Origin: an uncultured Clostridia bacterium
GTDB lineage: Bacteria; Bacillota; Clostridia; Christensenellales; Borkfalkiaceae
Reading direction: 5' to 3'
NCBI GenBank assembly: GCA_944342025.1
Contig: CALVMD010000001.1
Location: 120,109-184,108, forward strand
DNA length: 64,000 nt
The notes under the pieces were generated by a model. The model worked only from the letters and a program-made list of their open reading frames with translations. It had not been told where the DNA came from and made no database searches. Position numbers and translations under genes: made by a program. Below are positions 18,363-27,296 of the stretch, in pieces (within the stretch, counting starts at the first letter, position 1; the number at the start of each line of letters is the position of its first letter).

Positions 18363-19283
18363 TCATCTCGTCCCGCCCTTTTCCAGAACATCCAGCACGC
18401 GCGCAAAGTACGCGGGCAGCGGCGCTTCGAACGTCATGCGCTCGCCCGTGCGCGGATGATCGAGCGAAAGGCGGAACGCATGCAAGAGCTGTCCGTTCAG
18501 TTCGAACTTCTGCTTTTTGCTGCCGTATACGGGGTCGCCGACGATCGGATGCCCCAGATGCCGGCAATGCACGCGGATCTGATGCGTCCTGCCCGTTTCC
18601 AAACGGAAGCGGACAAGAGTAAACCCCCTGTCGTACCGCTTTAAAACAGTATAATGCGTGACGGCGCGCCGCCCCTTTCCTTCGGGCAGTACCGCCATTT
18701 TTATGCGGTCGGTCGGATGCCGCCCTATGTACGTATCGACCGTGCCGCTGTCCTGTTTGAAGATTCCCTCGCACAAGGCGAGATATTCGCGGCAGCACGT
18801 CTTGTCCGCGATCTGTTTGGATAAAGACAGGTGTGCGGCGTCGTTTTTCGCGACGACCAGAAGTCCCGACGTATCTTTATCGATCCGATGCACGATACCC
18901 GGACGCACGACGCCGTTGATCGTGCTCAGGCTTTTCAGGCGGAACAACAGCGCGTTGACCAACGTCCCCGAAAGGTTCCCGTTGCCCGCATGCACCGTAA
19001 GCCCCTGCGGCTTGTCGATGACGGCGATGTCGTCGTCTTCGTAGACGATCTCGATCGGGATGTCTTCGGGCGTAAGGTCGAGCTTTTTCGGCTCGGGGAT
19101 CGCCGCCTCCACGCTGTCCCCTTCTCTGAGGGGATGGGAAGATTTTGCCGCCCTGCCGTTGACGAGAACCGTGCCGCCGTCTATGAGCTTTTTTGCCGCC
19201 GAACGCGTGATCCCGAGCTTTTCGCCGAGATACACGTCCAGCCTTTCGCAAGGCGCCCCGACGGAAAAGGTCTGTTTTGTCAT
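18363..19283 (-). CDS. RluA/RluD-family rRNA pseudouridine synthase
   Basis: 306 residues with an N-terminal S4 RNA-binding domain (RLDVYLGEKLGITRSAAKKL) and a catalytic domain with HRIDKDTSGLLVV containing the catalytic Asp. Members convert uridines of 23S rRNA to pseudouridine; RluD acts on helix 69. It overlaps lspA by four bases (ATGA), so translation is coupled. Which uridines this paralogue modifies cannot be told from sequence. Confidence 0.93.
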   Translation of the reverse strand: MTKQTFSVGAPCERLDVYLGEKLGITRSAAKKLIDGGTVLVNGRAAKSSHPLREGDSVEAAIPEPKKLDLTPEDIPIEIVYEDDDIAVIDKPQGLTVHAGNGNLSGTLVNALLFRLKSLSTINGVVRPGIVHRIDKDTSGLLVVAKNDAAHLSLSKQIADKTCCREYLALCEGIFKQDSGTVDTYIGRHPTDRIKMAVLPEGKGRRAVTHYTVLKRYDRGFTLVRFRLETGRTHQIRVHCRHLGHPIVGDPVYGSKKQKFELNGQLLHAFRLSLDHPRTGERMTFEAPLPAYFARVLDVLEKGGTR

Positions 19284-19882
19284 TCCCGCTTCACGGGCAC
19301 GTCCGCGCCCTCGCCGACGTCCGACCCGACGGCAGATTCGCCTTCGGGCAGGCTTGCGGCGGCCTCTTCCAACGCTTTCTTTTCCTCTTTTTTCTTTCCG
19401 AAGCGGAAGAGCGCGTCGTCATCGATAAAGAGGAGCGCCAGGATAAACATCACCGCTCCCGCCGTAATGACGAGGTCGGCGACGTTGTTCCAGAACGCGG
19501 TAAATCCGAGATTCATGTAAATAAAATCGCGCACCCCCTGCAAAACGGCGCGGTCGATCAGATTCCCCGCCGCGCCCGCCATGATAAATACGATGGAGAG
19601 GCGCAGAAAGCGCTTTCTTGCAGGCAGTTTGGCGAGCGCAATGAAAAAGATCACGAGCGCCACGCACGTGACGGCAATAAAAACGGGAATCGCCCATTCC
19701 TCGTCGCCCGCAATGCCGAAAGACATGCCCGTATTCAGATCGCCCGTCGCGGGATTGGACATCTTATCGATCTCCAAAATGCCCGGTATGATCACAAGAT
19801 GCGACACGTCCGTCGCATATGCGATCGCCTTGGTCAGCTGATCGGCAAAGACCAGCACAAAAAACAAAATAGCGTAAACCAT
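19280..19882 (-). CDS. lspA: Lipoprotein signal peptidase LspA (signal peptidase II)
   Basis: 200 residues. It cleaves the signal peptide of diacylglyceryl-modified prolipoproteins in the membrane. The family motifs are present: FADQLTK, NTGMSFG, GNLIDRAV, DFIYMN and NNVADLVI, which contain the catalytic Asp pair, over four membrane helices. The C-terminal 40 residues are an acidic, Lys/Glu-rich cytosolic extension not usual in LspA. It lies in the same string as lgt, so both early steps of lipoprotein maturation are co-located. Confidence 0.94.
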   Translation of the reverse strand: MVYAILFFVLVFADQLTKAIAYATDVSHLVIIPGILEIDKMSNPATGDLNTGMSFGIAGDEEWAIPVFIAVTCVALVIFFIALAKLPARKRFLRLSIVFIMAGAAGNLIDRAVLQGVRDFIYMNLGFTAFWNNVADLVITAGAVMFILALLFIDDDALFRFGKKKEEKKALEEAAASLPEGESAVGSDVGEGADVPVKRE

Positions 19883-19892
19883 AAATCTCCCT

Positions 19893-20468
19893 TTATTCGT
19901 TGGGTTCGGGATCGTCCATCAGGCCCAATCCCCTGCAAAGTTTGGCGAGATCGAGTTCGCCTTTCGGGTTGAGAACGTCGTCGAGATTGAATCCCGTCTC
20001 CTCCTCGTCCTCCATATACTTGCCGATGATCGCTTTCGGATCGAACTGTCCGTCCGATTCCTCTTCGCGCAGGAAATGCCCCTCTTCTTTCCCCAAAAGG
20101 GCGGCAAGGTCGTCCGCAAATCCTGCGTACCGCTGCGCTTCCTCTTTCGGAAAAACGCCGAGCATGCTCTCGGCGAGCTTTTTCCACTTTTCGGCGAAAA
20201 GCCTGAGCGTTTTCAGCTCAGTCTCTGCGGTCATGCGGTACAGCCGCACGATCTCCTCTCCCTTTTCTTCCGCGTCTACGATGGCTTTCCCGACCCTGTT
20301 TTCCCGCCCTTTCAGCTCGGAAAGGGACGCGCGCAGGTTCCTGTTTTCCACGTTTAAATTCTCGATGCGGTAATTGAGCTGACGGATCTTGGCCTCATAC
20401 GCCTCGCGGATGCCGCCGATGAGCTTTTCCGTCTCTTTTTGCGAAAGTTTTTTAGCCATTTTCGCCAC
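19893..20468 (-). CDS. Coiled-coil protein of unknown function, 191 residues
   Basis: A soluble acidic protein. Residues about 15-110 are heptad-rich (EAKIRQLNYRIENLNVENRNL and onward), predicting a long coiled coil somewhat like DivIVA-type division proteins, but no DivIVA lipid-binding start is present. The C-terminal part is Asp/Glu-rich. The start may be GTG at 20468, close to GGAG, or ATG at 20459; both lie inside the end of the preceding gene. Function not recognised. Confidence 0.7.
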   Translation of the reverse strand: MAKMAKKLSQKETEKLIGGIREAYEAKIRQLNYRIENLNVENRNLRASLSELKGRENRVGKAIVDAEEKGEEIVRLYRMTAETELKTLRLFAEKWKKLAESMLGVFPKEEAQRYAGFADDLAALLGKEEGHFLREEESDGQFDPKAIIGKYMEDEEETGFNLDDVLNPKGELDLAKLCRGLGLMDDPEPNE

Positions 20469-21897
20469 GAATCTCCGATATGAGTCGATTTTTTATATCA
20501 TACAGCTTTTGCGACAGGTCCACTTTATATACGTGCGGATTGTCGAGCCGTTTATATTCGTCCCAGAACGTCTCCTTTTCCCGCTCGGCGTACGCGGAGA
20601 TCTCTTTCAGGGAAGGCAGTTTACAGACCTGCTTTCCGTTCTCGATGATCTTGACGGTGAGCGGCCGGACGGTATAATCGGTAAACGTCGTTCTCTTCCA
20701 CGTCTCTTTGGGATGGAACACGGTGAGCGGCTCGCTCTCGTCGATCGTCTCGCCCCGCACGACGATCAGGTCCGCCTCTGCCTTGCCCGTCTTGTTGTCG
20801 TAAATGCGGTATACGTCTTTGAACGCAGGGTTGGTGATCTTGTCCGAATTGTCCGACAGCTTGATTTTGGGGATCTCGCCGCCCTCTTTCGGGTACAGCG
20901 CGGACAACTTATACACGCCGCCGAGCGCGGGCATGTCGCTGCTGGTGATGAGTTTCGTGCCCACGCCCCACAGATCGATCTTCGCGCCCTGATTTTTGAG
21001 GGAGGAAATGAGATACTCGTCCAGATCGCCCGATGCGCAGATGATCGCGTCGGGATAGCCCGCCTCGTCGAGCATCTCCCTCGCCCGCTTGGAAAGATAG
21101 GCAAGGTCTCCGCTGTCCAGGCGTATGCCTTTCGGCTCGTGCCCTTCTTTACGGAGAATGTCGAACACCTTTATGGCGTTCGGCACGCCGCTCCTGAGCG
21201 TGTCGTAGGTATCGACCAGCAAGAGGCACGCGTCGGGAAAAAGTTTTGCATAGGCGAGAAACGCTTCATATTCGGAAGGAAAATTCATTACCCAACTGTG
21301 CGCGTGCGTCCCCGCGACGGGAATTCCGAACAATTTTCCCGCCAGCACGTCCGATGTCGAACGACAGCCGCCGATGACGGACGCGCGTGCGCCGTAAACG
21401 CCCGCATCCGGTCCCTGTGCGCGGCGCAGCCCGAATTCCATGACGGTATCCCCCTGCGCGGCATACGCGACTTTTGCGGATTTTGTCGCGATCAACGTCT
21501 GATGATTGACGATGTTCAAAAGTGCCGTTTCGAGAAGCTGCGCCTCGCACAAAGGCGCACGGACGGTGACGATCGGCTCTTCGGGGAAAACGATCGTCCC
21601 CTCGGGCACGGCATAAACGTCGCCCGTAAAGCGGAAACCGCGCAGGTATTCCAAAAACTCTTCGTCAAACAGCCCGAGCGAGCGAAGGTACTCTATATCG
21701 TTATCGGTGAAACGGATGTTTCGGATGTAATCGACCGCCTGTTCGAGCCCCGCGGCGACGGAGTAGGTAATCACACTGTTGCGGCGGAAAAAAAGATCGA
21801 ACACGGCGATGTCTTTTTCTTTACCGTTTTTGAGGTACCCGTTCATCATAGTGAGCTGGTAAAGATCGGTCAAAAGGGTAAGATCGTGCGTATTCAT
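20452..21897 (-). CDS. pncB: Nicotinate phosphoribosyltransferase
   Basis: 481 residues, the long Firmicute form. It joins nicotinate to PRPP to give nicotinate mononucleotide, the first step of NAD salvage. MNTHDLTLLTDLYQLTMMNGY at the start, FDLFFRRN, GTHAHSWVM and GIRLDSGDL are hallmark motifs. It starts 4 bases after the lgt stop, so it belongs to the lgt operon. Confidence 0.95.
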   Translation of the reverse strand: MNTHDLTLLTDLYQLTMMNGYLKNGKEKDIAVFDLFFRRNSVITYSVAAGLEQAVDYIRNIRFTDNDIEYLRSLGLFDEEFLEYLRGFRFTGDVYAVPEGTIVFPEEPIVTVRAPLCEAQLLETALLNIVNHQTLIATKSAKVAYAAQGDTVMEFGLRRAQGPDAGVYGARASVIGGCRSTSDVLAGKLFGIPVAGTHAHSWVMNFPSEYEAFLAYAKLFPDACLLLVDTYDTLRSGVPNAIKVFDILRKEGHEPKGIRLDSGDLAYLSKRAREMLDEAGYPDAIICASGDLDEYLISSLKNQGAKIDLWGVGTKLITSSDMPALGGVYKLSALYPKEGGEIPKIKLSDNSDKITNPAFKDVYRIYDNKTGKAEADLIVVRGETIDESEPLTVFHPKETWKRTTFTDYTVRPLTVKIIENGKQVCKLPSLKEISAYAEREKETFWDEYKRLDNPHVYKVDLSQKLYDIKNRLISEIRGENG

Positions 21898-21901
21898 CCG
21901 T

Positions 21902-22828
21902 TTACTCCTGTTTGTTTTGCCCTTTCTCTTCGGGAACGTTCTCCGCAGCCCTCTCTTTGGCGCGACGCGCCTCTTCCATCTTTTTTCTCTGTTCCTTGGT
22001 ATAAAATTTCGGCATGATCGCGAGCGGTTCGCCGATCGCCGCCCCGAAACAGGTCCCGTGTTTTTTACGGTTGAGGTACATCTGCAGGAGGATAAGCGCG
22101 ACGCCGACCGCGATGAGTACGAGCGACAACGCCTGCGAAACGCGCACGTTGCCCACCATCAGACTGTCCGACCGCAGCCCTTCGACGATGGAACGCTCGA
22201 TGCCGTACAGGATGAGATAGCCGCAGAAGACGAGCCCGCTCGGCTTTTTCTTGAATTTCCATGCAAAAGTAAACAGGATAGCGAAAATGATGAGACAGGA
22301 AAGACTTTCATAAAAGAACGTCGCCTGATACCATGCGCCCTGATCCTCGATGTAAACGGCGTAAGGAAACCATTGAAGATTCGGGTTGGTGACGAGGTTG
22401 CCGTACGCCTCCTGATTGACGAAATTCCCCCACCTGCCGATGCCCTGCGCCAGGATCACGCCGGGAACGAGACAGTCGGCCGTACGCCAGAAGCTGATCT
22501 TATGAATCAGGCAGAACAGGACGACGCCGAGCGCACCGCCGATCACGCCGCCGTAGATCGCGAGCCCGCCGTCGCGGAAATGCAGCCAATCGCTCATGTT
22601 GCCGTAAAACGCGCAGTAATAGGTGCGCGCGCCGATGATGCCAAGCGGCAGGATGCAGATAAGAAGATCGAGCGTCCATTCCGTCGGAATGTTGCGCCTT
22701 TTGAACAGAAGCGCAACGATGACCGTCGCCAGGATGATGCCGCATACGATGATGATGGCATAATAGTAGATGGTAAAACCGAAGATCGTGACGCCGGGAT
22801 TGTCCGACGCCAACAAAGAAAAGTTCAT
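21902..22828 (-). CDS. lgt: Prolipoprotein diacylglyceryl transferase Lgt
   Basis: 308 residues with seven membrane helices. Lgt transfers diacylglycerol from phosphatidylglycerol to the lipobox cysteine. The Lgt signature GRWGNFVNQEAYG is present and RTYYCAFY and the late YGIERSIVEGLR motif support it. I chose the ATG at 22828, 7 bases after GGAG; an ATG two codons upstream is too close to that site. The last 40 residues are a basic and acidic tail (KKMEEARRAKERAAEN) beyond the usual end. Confidence 0.95.
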   Translation of the reverse strand: MNFSLLASDNPGVTIFGFTIYYYAIIIVCGIILATVIVALLFKRRNIPTEWTLDLLICILPLGIIGARTYYCAFYGNMSDWLHFRDGGLAIYGGVIGGALGVVLFCLIHKISFWRTADCLVPGVILAQGIGRWGNFVNQEAYGNLVTNPNLQWFPYAVYIEDQGAWYQATFFYESLSCLIIFAILFTFAWKFKKKPSGLVFCGYLILYGIERSIVEGLRSDSLMVGNVRVSQALSLVLIAVGVALILLQMYLNRKKHGTCFGAAIGEPLAIMPKFYTKEQRKKMEEARRAKERAAENVPEEKGQNKQE

Positions 22829-22904
22829 GCGCATTCTCCGTTTTCCGCGGCGCACGCATACCTTTTTATAAGCGCACGCCGAGCGGTAAAAGATATATGC
22901 GAAC

Positions 22905-22933
22905 ATTATACCATATCGCCGGGAAAAATTAAA
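22905..22933 (-). promoter_or_regulatory. Sigma-A promoter of the lgt operon
   Basis: Minus-strand TTTAAT (22928-22933), 17 bases, TATAAT (22905-22910). The lgt start is about 70 bases downstream. Confidence 0.75.
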
Positions 22934-22986
22934 GGCTTTTGACCCACTTGGCGGCAATTTTTTCCGAACGATCAAAAACCCGGAAA

Positions 22987-23012
22987 GCGGGCCCCGCGCC
23001 CGCGGGACCCGC
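22987..23012 (-). terminator. Likely terminator after mazF
   Basis: Twelve-base arms (22987-22998, 23001-23012) pair with one mismatch; the minus strand continues TTTCCGGGTTTTTG. Confidence 0.5.
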
Positions 23013-23026
23013 CAAGAACAGACGAT

Positions 23027-23377
23027 TCAGTTGACTTTGCATCCCAAACTGATGAGCAGTGCGCCGTCTACGCGCCGCATCGTATTTTCGGGCAGAGACC
23101 CGATACGCTCTTTCAGCCGCCTCTTGTCAAGAGTGCGGATCTGTTCGAGCAGGATGACCGAATCTTTGGCAAGCCCGTAACTCGCCGAAGGCAATTCGAT
23201 ATGTGTGGGGAGTTTCGCTTTATTGATCTTGCTCGTTACAGCCGCCGCGATCACCGTCGGGGAATATTTATTCCCGATGTCGTTCTGAACGACGAGAACG
23301 GGACGGACGCCGCCCTGTTCGCTGCCGACCACGGGGCTGAGATCGGCATAATAGAGTTCCCCCCTGTGGATTTCCAT
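23027..23377 (-). CDS. mazF: MazF/PemK-type endoribonuclease toxin (EndoA)
   Basis: 116 residues, the same length as B. subtilis EndoA. It carries [19 protein letters not shown] and [12 protein letters not shown], the conserved start of MazF mRNA interferases, which cut single-stranded RNA at short motifs. The ATG at 23377 follows GAGGT. No antitoxin gene is adjacent: the preceding gene is the NAD(P)HX repair enzyme, with about 140 bases between. In related clostridia the antitoxin can lie apart, or this toxin may rely on a distant partner. Confidence 0.92.
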   Translation of the reverse strand: MEIHRGELYYADLSPVVGSEQGGVRPVLVVQNDIGNKYSPTVIAAAVTSKINKAKLPTHIELPSASYGLAKDSVILLEQIRTLDKRRLKERIGSLPENTMRRVDGALLISLGCKVN

Positions 23378-23518
23378 GTTTTCAGACCTCACTCTTTTCT
23401 TTCGGAAAACACCCCTCCGTTCATAATATGTAAAAACGGAGCCGCTGCGTTACGCGCACGAATGCCTTCCGATGTAATTGTGCCCGAAAACGGAATATTT
23501 TATTCCTCTCGGCAAAAA

Positions 23519-25021
23519 TCACTCATTTCTGCCCGCCTTGATCAGCTGCGAGATCGCCTCGGGAAGTTTTGCGATCACATCGGACGCGAGGACGCTGTAT
23601 TCGTTGCTCTCCCCCTCCGCAAGATCACCCGCCGTGCCGAGCACATGCGCCCCGCATACGCAGGAACGGAAGGCCGTGACTCCGCGCGCCGCCAGCGCGC
23701 AGACGATGCCCGCCAGAACATCGCCGCTGCCGCCGCGCGCAAGCGACGGGCCGCCTTCGGCAACGAGAGCGGTGTTTTTGCCGTTGGTCACAAGGCTCCG
23801 GTTGCTCTTCAAAAGGAGCGTCACGCCGTATTCGGCGGCAAAGGCAGCCGCAAGCGCCGCGCCTCCCGCCTTCACCTCCTCCACCGAACTGCCTGTAAGG
23901 CGGGAAAACTCTTTCAAATGGGGCGTGAGAATGACGCGGCACGCCTTTTCGCGCAAAATATCCGTGCCGAACTTCGCCAACGCACCCAGCGCGTCCGCAT
24001 CCAGAACGAGCGTGCCTTTGAATTCGGACAAAAGGAGCCCCAGGCTTTCGTACAGGTCGCGCGTGACGCCGCAGCCCATTCCGACGGCGAGCGCGTCCGA
24101 ATTTTCGGACATTTTCCGCACGGCCTTTTCGTCAAATCGGAGATGCCCCTCCAAATCCGGCATCGGCGTCAGAATGAGTTCGGGATATTTCCCTATATAA
24201 TACGGAAATACGCTCTCGGGACAGAACAAGCGCGTATACCCCGCTCCCGCGCGGAGCGCGGCACCTGCGGAAAGGAGCGCGGCGCCCGAATAAGCGCGGC
24301 TGCCCGCCAATATCCCTGCGCGGCCGTAACTGCCCTTGTTACTGTTTTTCTTTTTCGGCGGAAACGCATCCGAAAGCTCCCGTGCCGAAAATCGCCCGAT
24401 GTACGCGGCGGCCGGCAGGGCGATCCCGATGTCCGCGCGCACGATCTCTCCGCACAGATCCGCCCCGTCATTCAGATACAGGCCGATCTTGCGTTCCCCG
24501 ATCGTAACCGTTTTATCCGCCCGAACGGCAAGCTGCGCTGTGCCCGTGTCCCCGTTCAGCCCGCTCGGAATATCCGCCGCGATCACGTATGCCCCGCACG
24601 CGTTGACGGAGGCGATCGCATCCGCAAACTTGCCCTCCGGAACGCTGCGGAATCCCGTACCGAATATCGCGTCGATCACGACGTCGTAACGCTCTTTCGG
24701 GAAAACCGTATGCTTTGTACCCGTAAATTTCGCGCGCTGCGCGGCGCAGTCGTCCGAAAACTTTTCGCACAGCTCGAAGACTTCCGCGTCGTATCCTCGC
24801 TCTGAGAGCAGGCGCGCCGCACAATAGCCGTCGCCGCCGTTGTTGCCGCCCCCGCACACGGCGAGAACGCGCCCGCCGCCGAGCGCTCCGAGCGCCTTTT
24901 CCGCCGCGTCCGCGATCGCCTTCCCCGCCCGCTCCATGAGCGCGGCGGAAGGAACGCCCAGCTCTTCGATCGTGTATTTATCGGCCGCGCGCATCTGCGC
25001 ACAGGTAAGAATCTTTTCCAT
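23519..25021 (-). CDS. nnr: Bifunctional NAD(P)HX epimerase/ADP-dependent dehydratase (Nnr, YjeF-YjeF_C)
   Basis: 500 residues with two domains. Residues 1 to about 210 form the NAD(P)HX epimerase (CGGGNNGGDGYCAARLL is the hallmark). Residues about 220-500 form the ADP-dependent dehydratase with KGSYGRAGILAGS, VLDADAL, LTPHLKEF and GGSGDVLAGI. The enzyme repairs hydrated NADH and NADPH. It sits between recX and mazF on the same strand with short gaps. Confidence 0.95.
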   Translation of the reverse strand: MEKILTCAQMRAADKYTIEELGVPSAALMERAGKAIADAAEKALGALGGGRVLAVCGGGNNGGDGYCAARLLSERGYDAEVFELCEKFSDDCAAQRAKFTGTKHTVFPKERYDVVIDAIFGTGFRSVPEGKFADAIASVNACGAYVIAADIPSGLNGDTGTAQLAVRADKTVTIGERKIGLYLNDGADLCGEIVRADIGIALPAAAYIGRFSARELSDAFPPKKKNSNKGSYGRAGILAGSRAYSGAALLSAGAALRAGAGYTRLFCPESVFPYYIGKYPELILTPMPDLEGHLRFDEKAVRKMSENSDALAVGMGCGVTRDLYESLGLLLSEFKGTLVLDADALGALAKFGTDILREKACRVILTPHLKEFSRLTGSSVEEVKAGGAALAAAFAAEYGVTLLLKSNRSLVTNGKNTALVAEGGPSLARGGSGDVLAGIVCALAARGVTAFRSCVCGAHVLGTAGDLAEGESNEYSVLASDVIAKLPEAISQLIKAGRNE

Positions 25022-25069
25022 TTCCCCTCCTATGTTCGGCCGCGGTCTTAAATCTCCGCACCGTATCCG

Positions 25070-25693
25070 TCATTCCCCGTCCTCCGCGTCCTGCCCGAGC
25101 GAGGCGAGCGCATCCTTTGCCGTATCGTAATCGAACCCCTTGGACATCAGATGACGGAACGCTTTGGAAAGATTTTCTTTTGAAAATTCGCGGCCGCGCA
25201 TGTACTTTTTCAAAACGGCTGCCGCTGCGCCGTCCTCGCCGGAAAGTTCGGAAAGCGCCCGTTCGATGCTCTCTTCCGCTGCGCCGCGCCGCCGCAGCTC
25301 ATATGCGATCAGACGCGCCCCCTTGTTTTTCCCCGCAGAAGAAACGTATTGCCTGCAATATTCGTCGTCGTCGAGAAAGCCGTATTCTTTCAGTTTCTGC
25401 ACCGCATAGTCGGCGACCGCCTCGACGTAACCTTTCTTTTTGAGAAAATCGCGGATTTCTTTTTCCGTTTTCATCGAATGAGTGAGGTGAGTCATCGCCT
25501 TGTCGAGCGCCTGCGAACGCTCGTTTTCCAGCTGAATGGCGTCCAGTTCGGAAAGCTCGATCTGATCCCCCACTTTCAACCGGTGTCTGATCGCCGTCTC
25601 CAATTTCAGGCCGCAATAGAACCTGCCGTCTATATAAATGTTGCAGCGCTCCTTGTCCTTGACCTGCGGCGCAATATCCGTGATCTCTGCCAT
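25070..25693 (-). CDS. recX: Regulatory protein RecX
   Basis: 207 residues made of repeated three-helix units, a normal RecX size. RecX binds RecA filaments and limits recombination. The segments KAMTHLTHSMKTEKEIRDFL and KGFDYDTAKDAL fit the family. GGGAG precedes the ATG. A terminator stands just upstream, so recX is not simply cotranscribed with the ilvE-like gene; its own promoter is not obvious. Confidence 0.9.
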   Translation of the reverse strand: MAEITDIAPQVKDKERCNIYIDGRFYCGLKLETAIRHRLKVGDQIELSELDAIQLENERSQALDKAMTHLTHSMKTEKEIRDFLKKKGYVEAVADYAVQKLKEYGFLDDDEYCRQYVSSAGKNKGARLIAYELRRRGAAEESIERALSELSGEDGAAAAVLKKYMRGREFSKENLSKAFRHLMSKGFDYDTAKDALASLGQDAEDGE

Positions 25694-25710
25694 GCTGCTC
25701 CCTCCGTTGC

Positions 25711-25739
25711 AAAAATCCCGCGCTTTTTTAAGCGCGGGA
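25711..25739 (-). terminator. Terminator between the 113-residue gene and recX
   Basis: TCCCGCGCTT and AAGCGCGGGA form a 10-bp stem; on the minus strand it is followed by TTTTTG. Confidence 0.85.
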
Positions 25740-25762
25740 CGCGGGCGGACCGCCCTGTCCGG

Positions 25763-26104
25763 TCAGTCCGCAACGATAAAATCGATCTTGCCCGCAAGCG
25801 AAGGCGGGTAATATTCCGACAGCTTTTCGCCTACCTTTTTCAGAAAAGCGTCGCCTTTGCAATAAAATGCAAAGCGCATGGGATCCCGTCCCGTCTCAAA
25901 CACGAAATCAAACGGGACATCTGAATCGATACAGCAGCGGTTGAGGCCTTTGCGCACGAGAAGCTCCATCCAGATCCTGTCGTCGCTGTCTTCTTCGTCC
26001 TCTTTCAGGATATTGAGAAAAAGCTCCGACCTGTCCTCGAAGTCCTTCCAGAACCGCTTTACGTCTTTATCCTTGACCTTTTTGGGAAATAATTTTTCAA
26101 GCAT
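25763..26104 (-). CDS. Hypothetical protein, 113 residues
   Basis: A soluble acidic protein with no motif I recognise. The ATG overlaps the aminotransferase stop codon (TAATG), so it is translationally coupled to that gene, and a terminator follows. The weak Shine-Dalgarno context agrees with coupling. Mixed helix/strand character; a Glu/Asp-rich stretch lies near residues 35-45. Confidence 0.75.
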   Translation of the reverse strand: MLEKLFPKKVKDKDVKRFWKDFEDRSELFLNILKEDEEDSDDRIWMELLVRKGLNRCCIDSDVPFDFVFETGRDPMRFAFYCKGDAFLKKVGEKLSEYYPPSLAGKIDFIVAD

Positions 26105-27159
26105 TAAAGTTTCACGACCCAACCGAATTTATCTTCGAGGCGGCCCGATTGAATGCCGGTAATGGTGTCATAGAGCCACTTTGTGATCTCACCCATCTTG
26201 CCGCCGTTGACTACGTAATCGACGCCCTTGTATTCCATCATGCCGACGGGCGAAATGACTGCCGCCGTACCCGTGCCGAACGCCTCGTTCAGGGTGCCGT
26301 TCTTCTGCGCCTCGATCACCTCGTCGATGGAAACGCGCCGCTCGGATACTTTATATCCGTGCGCTCTTAAAAGTTCGATGCTGCTCTTGCGCGTAATGCC
26401 GGGAAGGATGGAGCCGACGAGAGCGGGCGTGACCACCTCTCCGCCGATCACGAAGAACATGTTCATCGAACCGACTTCTTCCACGTACTTTTTTTCGTTT
26501 GCGTCCAGCCAAAGCACCTGATCGAAGCCCTTCTTTTCCGCCTCTTCGCCCGCTTTGAGCGAAACGGCATAGTTTGCGATACATTTCGCCTCGCCCGTGC
26601 CGCCGACCGTCGCGCGGGTATAATAATCTTCGACCAGAAGGCGGGTAGGCTCCAACCCGTGCGCGTAATAGCTGCCGACGGGCGACAATATGATAAAGAA
26701 CAGATATTCCGAACTTGCATGCACGCCGAGCATCACATTCGTCGCGATGATGGACGGACGGATGTAGAGCGCCGTGCCGGGCGCCGTCGGGATCCAGTCT
26801 TTTTCGATCTTCAAAAGCTCGAACAATCCGTCGAGGACGACTTTTTCGTCGATGAGCGGGATGCACATGCGCTCCGCCGAACGGTTCATACGCTTGAAGT
26901 TCTCTTCGGGACGGAAAACGCGCACTTCGCCCTTTTCGTTTTTGAACGCTTTCAGCCCTTCGAAAATGCCCTGCGCATAGTGGAATACGGTCGTCGCGAG
27001 GTCGAATGCGACGGGACCGTACGGCTCGATGACGGGCTCGCCCCACTTGCCGTCTTTGTACTTCATCGTCAGCATATAATCGGTGAAGATCTTGCCAAAT
27101 CCGAGTTTGCTCTGATCGGCGGGTTTTTCTTTCAATTTTTCCGCTTTAATGAATTTCAT
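26104..27159 (-). CDS. ilvE: Branched-chain amino acid aminotransferase (class IV)
   Basis: 351 codons including the stop. It transfers amino groups between glutamate and branched-chain 2-oxo acids. It is the long eukaryote-like (BCAT II) type: FHYAQGIFEGLKAF, the TGEAKCIANYAVSL region with the PLP-binding Lys, EVGSMNMFFV and LPGITRKS. I chose the ATG at 27159, which follows AAGGAAG. A good promoter precedes it and a short partner gene overlaps its stop. Confidence 0.94.
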   Translation of the reverse strand: MKFIKAEKLKEKPADQSKLGFGKIFTDYMLTMKYKDGKWGEPVIEPYGPVAFDLATTVFHYAQGIFEGLKAFKNEKGEVRVFRPEENFKRMNRSAERMCIPLIDEKVVLDGLFELLKIEKDWIPTAPGTALYIRPSIIATNVMLGVHASSEYLFFIILSPVGSYYAHGLEPTRLLVEDYYTRATVGGTGEAKCIANYAVSLKAGEEAEKKGFDQVLWLDANEKKYVEEVGSMNMFFVIGGEVVTPALVGSILPGITRKSSIELLRAHGYKVSERRVSIDEVIEAQKNGTLNEAFGTGTAAVISPVGMMEYKGVDYVVNGGKMGEITKWLYDTITGIQSGRLEDKFGWVVKL

Positions 27160-27210
27160 ATCCGCACTTCCTTCATGATCCGGGCGCTCCGCCCTTTTGA
27201 TTTCCGCACT

Positions 27211-27239
27211 ATTATAGCACATCGTTCTCCGTTTGTAAA
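27211..27239 (-). promoter_or_regulatory. Sigma-A promoter of the ilvE-like gene
   Basis: Minus-strand TTTACA (27234-27239), 17 bases, TATAAT (27211-27216). Confidence 0.85.
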
Positions 27240-27296
27240 TAATTTACAAAACAGATAATATAAATCAATGTCATCGATTTTTCCGATCACACGACC

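Noticed and set aside
23393-23518. Sigma-G-like CATATTA element upstream of mazF
   Set aside because: No acceptable -35 sequence 17-18 bases upstream; probably chance in a short AT-rich stretch.
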